Part shown: one piece after another, positions 21,777 through 29,042 of the stretch
Numbering within the stretch: the stretch's first letter is position 1
How the letters are laid out: every line of letters begins with the position of its first letter
Notes under the pieces: generated by a model
Databases searched by the model: none
What the model was told of the DNA's origin: nothing
Seen by the model: the letters and a program-made list of their open reading frames with translations, nothing else
Translations under genes and position numbers: made by a program
NCBI GenBank assembly: GCA_046758005.1
Contig: JBHHZJ010000041.1
Span: 1 to 29,042, forward strand
Length of the DNA: 29,042 bases
Source: JBHHZJ01 sp046758005
GTDB taxonomy: Bacteria; Pseudomonadota; Alphaproteobacteria; Kiloniellales; J153
Reading direction: 5' to 3'

Positions 21777-22496
21777 CTATTGACCCAGGTAGGCCTCGAT
21801 GACCGCCGGGTGCTCGCGCATCTCGGCCGGCGTTCCCCGCGCAATCGTCTTGCCGGCGGCGAGGACGGTCACCGTGCCGCAGAGCCTCGTGACCTGCGGC
21901 ATCTCGTGGCTGATCAACAGAAACGTCTTGCCGCTCTGCTCGTTGATCTGGAGGACAATGTCGGTCAGCCGGTCCACGAGGGCGGGGTTGATGCCGCCAA
22001 AGGGTTCGTCGAGCAGGATCAGGTCGGGATCGGCCATCATCGTGCGCATGAACTCCAGCAACTTTTTCTGCCCGCCGGAAACCTCGATCGCCACCTGGTC
22101 CTTCAGCTCGGTCAGACCGGCCAGGCCGAGCAGCTCGATGGCGCGCGCCTCGGCCTCGCGCCTCGGGATCCCCTTGGGCACGGTCGGCACGAGCATGTTG
22201 TCGAGCAGGCTCATCTCGTTGAACACGCGCGCCACCTGGAACGTGCGGCCGAGGCCCAACATGGCGATCGCGTTGACGTTCCTGTTGGTGATGTCCCTGT
22301 CCTTGAAGGTGACCGTGCCGGATGTCGCGGTATAGATGCCGTTGATGACGTTGAACAGGGTGGTCTTGCCGGCCCCGTTCGGTCCGATGACCCCGTGGAT
22401 CTGGCCCGGCCCCACCTCCAGTGAAACGCCGTCGAGCACGATCATGCCGCCGAACCGCTTGTATAGCCGATCGACGGAAAGCAGCGGCGCGGTCAC
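21777..22496 (-). CDS. HAAT ABC transporter ATPase, LivG-type (importer 1)
   Basis: This 239-residue ATPase subunit has Walker A GPNGAGKTTL, the LivG-specific FKDRDITNRNVNAIAMLGLG and RTFQVARVFNEMSLLDNMLV stretches, signature VSGGQKKLLEFMR and Walker B LILLDEPFGGINP. The start is GTG at 22496 (VTAPLLSVDRLYKRFGG), which has a six-G ribosome-binding-like run about 10 bases upstream. An in-frame TTG at 22550 would add 18 residues without family similarity and is rejected. It lies 133 bases after the binding-protein gene, across a strong stem-loop. Confidence 0.92.
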   Translation of the reverse strand: MTAPLLSVDRLYKRFGGMIVLDGVSLEVGPGQIHGVIGPNGAGKTTLFNVINGIYTATSGTVTFKDRDITNRNVNAIAMLGLGRTFQVARVFNEMSLLDNMLVPTVPKGIPRREAEARAIELLGLAGLTELKDQVAIEVSGGQKKLLEFMRTMMADPDLILLDEPFGGINPALVDRLTDIVLQINEQSGKTFLLISHEMPQVTRLCGTVTVLAAGKTIARGTPAEMREHPAVIEAYLGQ

Positions 22497-22570
22497 GTCA
22501 CTAAAGCCCCCCGATCCTCGACGCGACGACGTGAACCCGTTGCGATCCAAAGGTCGCGGTCCGAAGGCCG

Positions 22571-22615
22571 GGCGCGCCGGCGGGCGGGCCGAATTCGGTC
22601 CGCCCCCGGCGCGCC
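22571..22615 (-). promoter_or_regulatory. Intercistronic stem-loop between binding protein and ATPase genes (importer 1)
   Basis: GGCGCGCCGG (22571-22580) pairs with CCGGCGCGCC (22606-22615), and GGGCGG (22582-22587) with CCGCCC (22600-22605). CCGAA/TTCGG (22589-22598) closes the top. There is one bulge (22581) and one G-T wobble. It lies 14 bases past the stop of the binding-protein gene. Such hairpins commonly stabilise the upstream message or attenuate transcription, so that binding protein exceeds transporter. Confidence 0.65.
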
Positions 22616-22629
22616 GGCCTGGGAACGAC

Positions 22630-23955
22630 CTAGACCCACGGCGGCGCTTGGAACTTGGCCTTGGCGTGCTCCAGCGGCCAAATCACCCGGGCCTTGCCCT
22701 TCAGGAACTGGACCATCGGGAAGAAGAAGCCTTCCATGAAGCTGCCGGTCATGACCTCGTTGGGTGCCAGCGCGTTCGGGCCCGGCTCGGTCGAGAACTT
22801 GTAGAAATTCCAGACCCCCGTGTAGGGGGTGTCGTAAACCGTCCGGATCAAGGTGTCGTAGTCGAGCGTGCCGGCCTTGTTGAGCACCTTGATCGCCATT
22901 CGCATGTAGTCGTAGGTGATGCCGCTCGCGGCGATGCCCGGGTCGACCCCAAACTTGGCCTTGTAGCGTTTCACCCAGTCCTCCTGCTCGCCCGAGATGA
23001 CGTGCGGCGAGTCGATGGCCACCGCGTAGTCGGAGGCGTCGCCGGTCAGCTCGTACCACTCGCTGAACCAGCCGAGCCCGTGGGCGATCAGCAGGGCCTT
23101 CACGCCCTGGGAACGGAACTGCTTGACGAAGTTGGAGACGCTGACGTTGCCGGTCGAGGTCATGCCGACCAGCGAGACCCCCTGCGCCTTGTAGCGGGTC
23201 AGCAGGGGCGAGAACTCGGTCTCGTCGAGCGCCGTCACGTCGTAGGGCAGCACGTCGAACCCGGCGTTCTTGAGGCTGACGATCGCCGCATCGCCCCAGC
23301 CGCGGCCGAAGTCGGTGTCCTCGACCAGAATGGCGCACTTCCTGTTGGCGGGCTTCCAGAGCCCCGTGTTGATGAAGTGCTGCAGCGGCGGACCATAGAG
23401 CCCGGCCAGGACCGGCGGCGCCGGCCAGCCCTTGAACCAGCCGCGATACTTCTGCGGGTTCGTGTTGATCTTTTCGGAAATGTACTGGGATTCGCCCAGG
23501 TGCCCGATGTGGACCACCTTGAGCGGCACCTCCGCGTCGATCACGGCCATGGCGACCGAGGAATGCCAGCCGTTGACGATGAACTCGACCCCGCGGCGCG
23601 TGACCGCGTCGGTCACCGCCTTGACCGCCTTTTCCGGGCTCGACTGGCTGTCAATGAAGACGATCTCGATCTCGCGTTGCTTGCCGTCGATGACCAGCGG
23701 CAGTTCGCCCGCGGCGCGCGCGTCCTCCAGCGCCATCGCGACGCCGTTCTTGAACTCGTCGCCGGTGCGGCTCGCCGGACCGGTGAACGGGCCCATGCTT
23801 CCGATCTTGATTTTCTCGGCCGCGTAGCTCCTGCGAGGAGCGGCCACCAGGAGCAGCGCCGCGCCCGCCGCGCCGGCGCCCAGGAAATCCCGTCGCGTGA
23901 GGTCGCGCGGGGGTTCTGTTGAGATGCCTTCCCGTCCTTTCTTTCGCTCAGCCAT
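22630..23955 (-). CDS. HAAT ABC transporter periplasmic substrate-binding protein, Tat-exported (importer 1)
   Basis: This 441-residue type I periplasmic binding protein (LivK/AmiC-like fold) is the first gene of importer operon 1. Residues 20-25 (TRRDFL) followed by GAGAAGAALLLVAAP form a twin-arginine signal, with cleavage likely near residue 46. The mature domain opens with IKIGSMGPFTGPASRTGDEF, the family's first-lobe ligand loop. AIDSPHVISGEQEDWVKRYK marks the second lobe. The ATG at 23955 is chosen because GGGAG lies about 8 bases upstream; the longer frame to 23994 lacks this. The ligand is unknown and no catabolic gene is adjacent. Tat export suggests folding before translocation. Confidence 0.92.
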   Translation of the reverse strand: MAERKKGREGISTEPPRDLTRRDFLGAGAAGAALLLVAAPRRSYAAEKIKIGSMGPFTGPASRTGDEFKNGVAMALEDARAAGELPLVIDGKQREIEIVFIDSQSSPEKAVKAVTDAVTRRGVEFIVNGWHSSVAMAVIDAEVPLKVVHIGHLGESQYISEKINTNPQKYRGWFKGWPAPPVLAGLYGPPLQHFINTGLWKPANRKCAILVEDTDFGRGWGDAAIVSLKNAGFDVLPYDVTALDETEFSPLLTRYKAQGVSLVGMTSTGNVSVSNFVKQFRSQGVKALLIAHGLGWFSEWYELTGDASDYAVAIDSPHVISGEQEDWVKRYKAKFGVDPGIAASGITYDYMRMAIKVLNKAGTLDYDTLIRTVYDTPYTGVWNFYKFSTEPGPNALAPNEVMTGSFMEGFFFPMVQFLKGKARVIWPLEHAKAKFQAPPWV

Positions 23956-24178
23956 TTTCGTTCTCCCTTTCGACCCTGCTCGAACCGGGTCCACTCAACA
24001 CTGCAAAATAAAGACCCCTCAGGTTATCGGGCCAGCGACGTACGTCAACCGAATCGCGCCAAGCAAATGGGTCGGGAGCCCCGCCCCGGGCGCCGCCGCG
24101 CGGTCGGCTTGACCGCCGACATCGACCGTGGTGTTCTGTGTTTTTAAGGCAGTTAAGCATGGCAGGGAGGATATCGAA
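23956..24178. promoter_or_regulatory. Divergent promoter region between the two importer operons
   Basis: These 223 bases separate two head-to-head binding-protein genes and must hold promoters for both operons. AT-richer patches lie at about 23995-24055 and 24125-24160. A small inverted repeat GTCGGC/GCCGAC (24103-24108, 24115-24120) could be an operator half-site pair. No clean sigma70 hexamer pair was fixed by eye. A shared regulator is plausible but no regulator gene is nearby. Confidence 0.5.
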
Positions 24179-25411
24179 ATGGTTGCGAGAATGACTCGGG
24201 AACCGCGCCCGCCGTCACTGTGCCGGCGCACGCGGCGTTGCTTGGGTGGCGTGGCCGGGCTTGCCCTCGCGATTGGTCTGGCCGGGCCGAGCGGTCCCGC
24301 GGCGGCGGCCGAGGACCTCATCATCGGCGGGGCCTTGAGCCTGACCGGCATCCAGGCGCCGCTCGATACGCCGGGCCTGCAGGGCGCCCAAGTGGCCGAG
24401 AAGTGGCTCAACGAGCACGGCGGCGTGCTCGGCCGCAAGGTCAAGTTCATCAATCTGGACGGCAAGAGCGACCCGGTCACCGTGGGCAACGTGACCGTGC
24501 AGCTCATCGATCAGGGCGCCGAGCTCATCGTGGCGCCGTGCGACTTCGACTTCGGCGGACCGGCCAGCCGCGAGGCGCAGGCGGCCGGGCTGGTGGGCAT
24601 TTCGACCTGCGCGTCCTCGCCGCTGTACAACGCCTTCACCCTCGGCGACAAGCAGTTCACGCTGTCGATGTGGAACACCACCATGGGCGCCACGGCCGCC
24701 GAGTACGCCTTCAAGGAACGCGGCTGGAAGACCGCCTATGTGGTGACCGATACCTTCATCGACTACACCACCAGCCTCAGCGAGTTCTTCATCAAGCATT
24801 TCGAGAACATCGGCGGCAAGGTCATCCGCGAGGACAAGTACACCCAGGGCGACCAGGACTTCTCGGCCCAGCTCGCGCGCATACAGGCCCTGAAGGAGAA
24901 GCCGGACGTCTTCTTCATCTCGTCCTACATGCCGGATTTGGGCACCATCATCCGCTCGATCCGCGAGGTCGGCATCCAGACTCCGATCGTCGGCGGGGAC
25001 TCCTACGACGACACCGGGCTGTTCGGCGCCGTCGGCGCGAAGTTCGGCAACGACATCTACTTCGTGACCCACAGCTGGATGCAACCGGGTGCGGCGCCGG
25101 GCATGGCCGAGTTCCTCGGCTACTTCAAGAAGCAGACCGGCGGCCCGCCGGAGACGGCCTTCGTCGCCACCGGCTGGGACACCATCATGGTGATGGCCCA
25201 GGCGGCGGAGAAGGCCGGCACGACCGACGGCGCGGCGGTGGCCAAGGTCATGGAGACCAACGAGTTCGACCTGCTGACCGGCAAGCTGCGCTGGTCGGAC
25301 GCCGCGACCGGGCACGAGCCGCAGAAGGAGGCGGCGCTGGTCGAGTTGAAGGCCGGCAAGCCCCACTTCCTCGGCTGGCGCCTGCCGACCGACGTCCCCA
25401 AGCCGTGGTGA
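24179..25411 (+). CDS. HAAT ABC transporter periplasmic substrate-binding protein (importer 2)
   Basis: This 410-residue type I periplasmic binding protein is the first gene of the plus-strand importer. The ATG at 24179 has AGGGAGGA about 8 bases upstream. A longer frame from 24128 lacks this and is rejected. Residues about 15-44 carry an Arg-rich stretch then a hydrophobic core (GGVAGLALAIGLAGPSG) and an AAAA cleavage region, so export is Sec-type, with no FxK-like Tat context. The mature lobe starts DLIIGGALSLTGIQAPLDTP. The ligand pocket includes SWMQPGAAPGMAEF and the hinge FVATGWDTIMVM. It is only distantly like the neighbouring importer's binding protein, so the ligands probably differ. 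Confidence 0.92.
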   Translation: MVARMTREPRPPSLCRRTRRCLGGVAGLALAIGLAGPSGPAAAAEDLIIGGALSLTGIQAPLDTPGLQGAQVAEKWLNEHGGVLGRKVKFINLDGKSDPVTVGNVTVQLIDQGAELIVAPCDFDFGGPASREAQAAGLVGISTCASSPLYNAFTLGDKQFTLSMWNTTMGATAAEYAFKERGWKTAYVVTDTFIDYTTSLSEFFIKHFENIGGKVIREDKYTQGDQDFSAQLARIQALKEKPDVFFISSYMPDLGTIIRSIREVGIQTPIVGGDSYDDTGLFGAVGAKFGNDIYFVTHSWMQPGAAPGMAEFLGYFKKQTGGPPETAFVATGWDTIMVMAQAAEKAGTTDGAAVAKVMETNEFDLLTGKLRWSDAATGHEPQKEAALVELKAGKPHFLGWRLPTDVPKPW

Positions 25412-25440
25412 GCTTGTAGAAGATCAGACCGAGGACCCGC

Positions 25441-25470
25441 GCGGGCGGGCGGCGGCGCGGCCGCCCCCGC
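25441..25470 (+). promoter_or_regulatory. Intercistronic stem-loop between binding protein and ATPase genes (importer 2)
   Basis: GCGGG (25441-25445) plus GGCGGC (25448-25453) pair with GCCGCC (25460-25465) plus CCCGC (25466-25470). There is a two-base bulge and a 6-base loop. It lies 29 bases after the binding-protein stop, in the same operon position as the stem-loop in importer 1. Confidence 0.55.
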
Positions 25471-25499
25471 TCGCCGCGGCGCTTTCAGGCCGAGCCGCC

Positions 25500-26261
25500 T
25501 TGTCCCAGCCGGAATCCAGCGCCTCCCTCGTCGTCGAGGGCGTCTCCAAGCACTTTGCCGGGCTGCGCGCGCTCGACCGGGTGTCCCTGCGCCTGGAGGA
25601 GGGGGAGATCCTCGGCCTCATCGGCCCCAACGGTTCGGGCAAGACGACGCTGATCAACGTGGTGACCGGGCTGCTGCCGCCGACCGAGGGACGGATCGTG
25701 GCCGGCGGGCTCGACATCACGGGAAAGCGCGCGCACGAGATCGCCCGCGCCCGGGTCGCGCGGACGTTCCAGCGGGTACGCCTGTTCCACGACCTCACGG
25801 TGCTGGAGAACGTCGAGGTGGCGGCGGTCGGCGTCGGCCTGCCGCGGCGCCAGGCCCGGCGGCGGGCGCGGGAGATCCTGGCCGAGCTCGACCTCGCGCC
25901 CTGGGCCGCGCGCCTGGCCGGCGAGCTGCCTTACGGCCACGAGCGCCGGGTCGAGGTCGCCCGCGCGCTCGCGGCGGCGCCGCGGTTCCTTCTGCTCGAC
26001 GAGCCCGCGGCCGGGCTGAACGAGGAGGAAAGCACGGAGCTTCTGCGCATGCTGGCCCCGATCCCGCGGGACAAGGGCCTCGGCATCCTGATCGTCGACC
26101 ACGACATGAACCTGATCATGCGCCTGTGCGGCCGGCTGCACGTGCTGAATTACGGCCGCACGATCGGCGAGGGCACGCCGGAGGCGGTGCGCCGGATCCC
26201 GGAGGTCGTGGCGGCGTACCTCGGCTCCACCGCCAAGGAGCGCGCGCATGTTGACGCTTGA
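25500..26261 (+). CDS. HAAT ABC transporter ATPase, LivG-type (importer 2)
   Basis: This 253-residue ATPase has Walker A GPNGSGKTTL, the LivG-specific FQRVRLFHDLTVLENVEV stretch and Walker B FLLLDEPAAGLNEEES. The signature segment reads LPYGHERRVEVARAL, a LivG-type variant of the LSGGQ motif. The only reasonable start is TTG at 25500 (SQPESSASLVVEGVSKHF follows), with a weak ribosome binding site. This may keep ATPase output below that of the binding protein. It overlaps the LivF-type gene by 14 bases. Confidence 0.92.
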   Translation: MSQPESSASLVVEGVSKHFAGLRALDRVSLRLEEGEILGLIGPNGSGKTTLINVVTGLLPPTEGRIVAGGLDITGKRAHEIARARVARTFQRVRLFHDLTVLENVEVAAVGVGLPRRQARRRAREILAELDLAPWAARLAGELPYGHERRVEVARALAAAPRFLLLDEPAAGLNEEESTELLRMLAPIPRDKGLGILIVDHDMNLIMRLCGRLHVLNYGRTIGEGTPEAVRRIPEVVAAYLGSTAKERAHVDA

Positions 26262-26961
26262 GGACGTGCACGTGCGCTACGGCGCGATCGAGGCCGTGCG
26301 GGGGGTCTCCCTGGCCGTGCGCGAGGGCGAGTTCATCGCCCTCATCGGCGCCAACGGCGCCGGCAAGACGACGACCCTGTTCACCATCGCCGGCGTGCTC
26401 AAGCCGCGCCGCGGCGCCATTTCCTTCCGCGGCGAGTCGATCGTCGGCCTGCCGCCCGAGGCGATCGTTCGCAAGGGGATCGCCATGGTGCCGGAGGACC
26501 GGGAGATCTTTCCCGCGCTGACGGTGGAGGAGAACCTGCGCCTGGGCGCCTACGTCCGCGGGGACCGCGTCGAATACCGCAGGGACGTGGACGAGATGAT
26601 CGGTCTGTTCCCGATCCTGGGCGAGCGTTTCACCCAGCCGGCCGGCACGCTGTCCGGCGGCGAGCAGCAGCAGCTCGCACTCGCGCGCGCGCTCATGTCG
26701 CACCCCAAGCTGCTCGTGCTCGACGAGCCCTCGCTCGGCCTGGCGCCGGCGTTGGTCGATCACGTCTTCGAGCTGGTCACGCGCCTGCACCGCGGCGGCA
26801 TGACCATCCTGCTCGTCGAGCAGAACGTGACCCAGACGCTCGAGGTCGTCGACCGGGCCTACCTGCTCAAGATGGGCCGGGTCGAGGCGGAGGGCACGCC
26901 CGAGGCGCTGCGCCGCCACGTCGACGTGGAGAGCGTGTACCTGGGCGAGCGGCGGCACTGA
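26248..26961 (+). CDS. HAAT ABC transporter ATPase, LivF-type (importer 2)
   Basis: This 237-residue ATPase has Walker A GANGAGKTTT, the LivF-typical AMVPEDREIFPALTVEENLR region, signature LSGGEQQQLALARAL and Walker B LLVLDEPSLGLAP. The ATG at 26248 (MLTLEDVHVRYGAIEAVRG) lies inside the end of the LivG-type gene, indicating translational coupling. Together the two ATPases form a heterodimer that drives importer 2. Confidence 0.94.
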   Translation: MLTLEDVHVRYGAIEAVRGVSLAVREGEFIALIGANGAGKTTTLFTIAGVLKPRRGAISFRGESIVGLPPEAIVRKGIAMVPEDREIFPALTVEENLRLGAYVRGDRVEYRRDVDEMIGLFPILGERFTQPAGTLSGGEQQQLALARALMSHPKLLVLDEPSLGLAPALVDHVFELVTRLHRGGMTILLVEQNVTQTLEVVDRAYLLKMGRVEAEGTPEALRRHVDVESVYLGERRH

Positions 26962-26984
26962 GGCCACAAGGGGGGGGAGCGGTC

Positions 26985-27866
26985 TTGGAGTCCTTCGGCC
27001 AGATCCTGCAGTTCGCGATCAGCGTGCTCAGCCTGGGCAGCCTGTACGCCCTCATGGCGCTCGGCCTGGTCGTTATCTACGGCATCCTCCGGCTGGTGAA
27101 CTTCGCCTATGGGGAGCTGATCATGGTGAGCGGCTACACGCTGTACCTGCTGAGCGGTGGACCGCTGCCGTGGCTGATCATGGCGTTCTGCGCCGTGCTG
27201 GTGGCGGTGTTCTCCAGCTACCTGACGGAGCGGATCGCCTTCCGCCCGGTGCGCGAGCGCTCAATCACGGCCATGCTGATCACCTCTTTCGCGGTCAGCA
27301 CGCTGTTTCAGAACGCCGCGCTGCTGTTCATCTCGCCGCGCGCCCGGCTGGTGCCGATCCCCGAGGTGTTCTCGGAGACCGTGACGCTGGCCGGCGTCGT
27401 GATCCCGATGCGCAGCATCCTCGCCGTGGTCGTGTGTCTGGCGCTGCTCGTCGCGTTCAGCGTGCTGCTGCGGCGCACGATCCTGGGCATCGCCCTGCGC
27501 GCCGCCGCCGACAAGTTCGTCATGACCCGCATGCTCGGCGTGCCGGCCAACGTGGTGATCGGCGCCGCGTTCGCGATCAGCGGCCTGCTCGCCGGGACGG
27601 TGTCGCTGTTCTGGCTGGGGCGTATCGCCTCGGTCACGCCGGGCATCGGGCTGGCGCCGCTGCTCATCGCCTTCATCGCCTGCGTGATCGGCGGCCTGCG
27701 CAGCCTCATCGGCGCGGTCGTGGGCGGCTTCGTGCTCGCGTCCATCACCGTGACCTTCAACATGCTGCTGCCCCAGGACCTGCTCGAGTTCCGCGAGGCC
27801 TTCACCTTCACCCTGGTGATCCTGATTCTGCTGTTCCGGCCCGAGGGCCTGATCCGCGGGGCCTGA
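26985..27866 (+). CDS. HAAT ABC transporter permease, LivH-type (importer 2)
   Basis: This 293-residue permease has about eight helices, with the LivH landmarks SLGSLYALMALGLVVIYGIL, RLVNFAYGELIMVSGY, the coupling loop GIALRAAADKFVMTRMLGV and a C-terminal GGLRSLIGAVVGGFVLASIT. The start is TTG at 26985, supported by a strong purine-rich AAGGGGGGGGAG just upstream. It follows the LivF-type gene by 23 bases and precedes the LivM-type gene by 18. Confidence 0.93.
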   Translation: MESFGQILQFAISVLSLGSLYALMALGLVVIYGILRLVNFAYGELIMVSGYTLYLLSGGPLPWLIMAFCAVLVAVFSSYLTERIAFRPVRERSITAMLITSFAVSTLFQNAALLFISPRARLVPIPEVFSETVTLAGVVIPMRSILAVVVCLALLVAFSVLLRRTILGIALRAAADKFVMTRMLGVPANVVIGAAFAISGLLAGTVSLFWLGRIASVTPGIGLAPLLIAFIACVIGGLRSLIGAVVGGFVLASITVTFNMLLPQDLLEFREAFTFTLVILILLFRPEGLIRGA

Positions 27867-27884
27867 GGGAGCCGAGCGAACGCC

Positions 27885-28955
27885 ATGGACCCGGGCCCCG
27901 CCTTCGCGCAGTCGTTCTCGCGGCTGAGCACGCTCGCCGTGCTGCTGGTGCCTTTGCTGCTGATCGCAGCCGGCGCCGACCTGCTCGGCGACCGGACGAT
28001 CGAGCGCATCGCGACCACGCTGTTCATCAACGTGGCGCTGGTCGTCGGCCTGCAGATCTTCATGGGCAATTCCGGGATCCTCTCCTTCGCCCACATCGGG
28101 TTCATGGGCATCGGCGCCTACGCCTCGGTCCTGTTCTCGATGGCGCCCAGGGTCAAGGCCTTCGCCCTGCCGGACCTGTATCCGTTCCTCGCCGACATCC
28201 AGCTTCCCTTCCTGGCCGCGGTCTTCATCGGCGCGGCCGTCGCCGGCCTGATCGCGGCGCTCATCAGCTACCCGCTGATGCGCCTGTCGGACGCGGCGGC
28301 GGTCATCACCTCCTTCGCGTTGCTCGTGGTCATCCACAACGTGCTCGTGCACTGGAAGACGGTGACCAACGGCCCGCAGACCCTGTTCGGCGTGACCCGC
28401 CACACCGACCTGTGGACCAGCGCGCTCTGCGGCGTGGCCTTCGTCGTGCTGGCCTACTGGTTCAAGGAATCGCGGTTCGGGCTGCAGTTGCGCGCCTCGC
28501 GCAACGACCGCACCGCCGCCGCCACGAGCGGCGTCGACATCGTCGTCGTGCGCTGGATCGGCTTCGTGCTCAGCGCCTTCGTCGCCGGTTTCGCCGGGGC
28601 GCTGTGGGCACACTTCATCACGTCGTTCTCGCCGACCGCGTTCTACCTGAAGGAGACCTTCGTCATCCTGGCCATGCTGGTGATCGGCGGGCCGGGCAGC
28701 GTCTCGGGCGCGGTGGTCGGGACCCTGGTCGTCACCGCCGTCTTCGAGACCCTGCGCGGCGCGGAGAACGCGATCAACATCCAGAAGCTGTTTGCCAACC
28801 CGGTGGTGGGGCTGACCGAGATCGTGCTCGCGGTGGCGATGATCGGGATCCTGATCCTGCGCCCGTCCGGCATCATGGGCGGGCGGGAGCTCGGATGGCC
28901 CACCGGCGCCCGCCTCGGCACCGCCCGCTCCGCGGCGGCCGGCCGCGCGCGGTAG
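27885..28955 (+). CDS. HAAT ABC transporter permease, LivM-type (importer 2)
   Basis: This 356-residue permease is the last gene of importer operon 2. LivM landmarks include LQIFMGNSGILSFAHIGFMG near residues 60-80, the coupling loop LQLRASRNDRTAAATSGVD and GGPGSVSGAVVGTLVVTAVF near the C-terminus. It then runs through ILILRPSGIMGGRELGWPTG into an Ala/Arg-rich tail of about 17 residues that is probably disordered. The ATG at 27885 is preceded by GGGAGCCGAGCGAAC, with GGGAG about 12 bases upstream. A long inverted repeat follows the stop. Confidence 0.92.
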   Translation: MDPGPAFAQSFSRLSTLAVLLVPLLLIAAGADLLGDRTIERIATTLFINVALVVGLQIFMGNSGILSFAHIGFMGIGAYASVLFSMAPRVKAFALPDLYPFLADIQLPFLAAVFIGAAVAGLIAALISYPLMRLSDAAAVITSFALLVVIHNVLVHWKTVTNGPQTLFGVTRHTDLWTSALCGVAFVVLAYWFKESRFGLQLRASRNDRTAAATSGVDIVVVRWIGFVLSAFVAGFAGALWAHFITSFSPTAFYLKETFVILAMLVIGGPGSVSGAVVGTLVVTAVFETLRGAENAINIQKLFANPVVGLTEIVLAVAMIGILILRPSGIMGGRELGWPTGARLGTARSAAAGRAR

Positions 28956-28962
28956 GCGCGTA

Positions 28963-29020
28963 GAGCTGATCCAGGTCGATGAGAATTGCCCGAAGGCGAT
29001 TCATCGACCTGGATCTGCTC
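28963..29020 (+). terminator. Long inverted repeat after importer operon 2
   Basis: GATCCAGGTCGATGA (28968-28982) and TCATCGACCTGGATC (29001-29015) form a perfect 15-bp stem. One mismatch out, four more pairs follow (28963-28966 with 29017-29020). Inside, ATTGCC (28985-28990) pairs with GGCGAT (28995-29000) around a CGAA tetraloop. It begins 8 bases after the livM-type stop codon and is the likely transcript end. There is no T-run after it, and it is less GC-biased than its surroundings. Confidence 0.6.
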
Positions 29021-29042
29021 CAACTGTAATGTATAGAGCGGA

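Noticed and set aside
21557..21844. N-terminal extension of the LivF-type ATPase
   Set aside because: The extra residues are low-complexity, overlap the upstream gene and precede the family's normal start.
22497..22550. TTG start at 22550 for the LivG-type ATPase
   Set aside because: The added 18 residues lack family similarity, and the GTG at 22496 has a better ribosome-binding stretch.
27261..28613. A 450-residue minus-strand open frame opposite the LivH/LivM-type genes
   Set aside because: It is highly charged low-complexity text antisense to clear permeases.

Overview
The window is high-GC bacterial DNA with tightly packed operons, many GTG/TTG starts and strong GC-rich stem-loops. The gene set points to an Alphaproteobacterium, probably Rhodospirillales-like: a CcmI-type cytochrome c maturation factor, a DUF1194 protein, two five-gene high-affinity amino-acid type (HAAT) ABC importers, and a Trp-Ala-Glu rich coiled-coil protein of a kind I associate with that group. 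The taxon is inferred from family memory, not from a marker gene. No rRNA, tRNA, CRISPR, insertion sequence or phage gene was seen.

Bases 1-7500, all on the minus strand, hold a fumarate module. An iron-sulfur subunit, two small haem-anchor subunits, a flavoprotein and a two-subunit class I fumarase lie in one tightly spaced operon (4942 down to 180). They are preceded by a LysR regulator and a glutamate-1-semialdehyde-aminomutase-like enzyme. The flavoprotein has Cys where covalently flavinylated SdhA/FrdA proteins have His, and the two anchors look like paralogues with matched transmembrane histidines.

Bases 7500-13700 are accessory. They carry a CxxC AhpD-like protein, a small exported protein, a 72-residue protein with its own promoter, ribosome binding site and terminator, an unidentified polytopic membrane protein followed by a 70-base hairpin, and a 707-residue protein. 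That last protein has 26 consecutive 15-residue Trp-anchored repeats and a C-terminal membrane segment. Divergent from it is a secreted DUF1194 protein, whose 3' end abuts what looks like the residue of a mandelate racemase/enolase superfamily gene.

Bases 13700-18600 hold ccmI, a convergent two-gene operon (inositol-1-phosphate synthase plus CDP-alcohol phosphatidyltransferase) that would make phosphatidylinositol-type lipid, and a stand-alone MetE catalytic-domain protein.

Bases 18600-29042 hold an NrtS-like small membrane protein and two complete HAAT importers transcribed divergently from 23956-24178. The minus operon has a Tat-exported binding protein and the plus operon a Sec-type one. 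In both, a GC-rich stem-loop separates the binding-protein gene from the LivG-type ATPase gene. The window ends in a long inverted repeat after the last permease gene.
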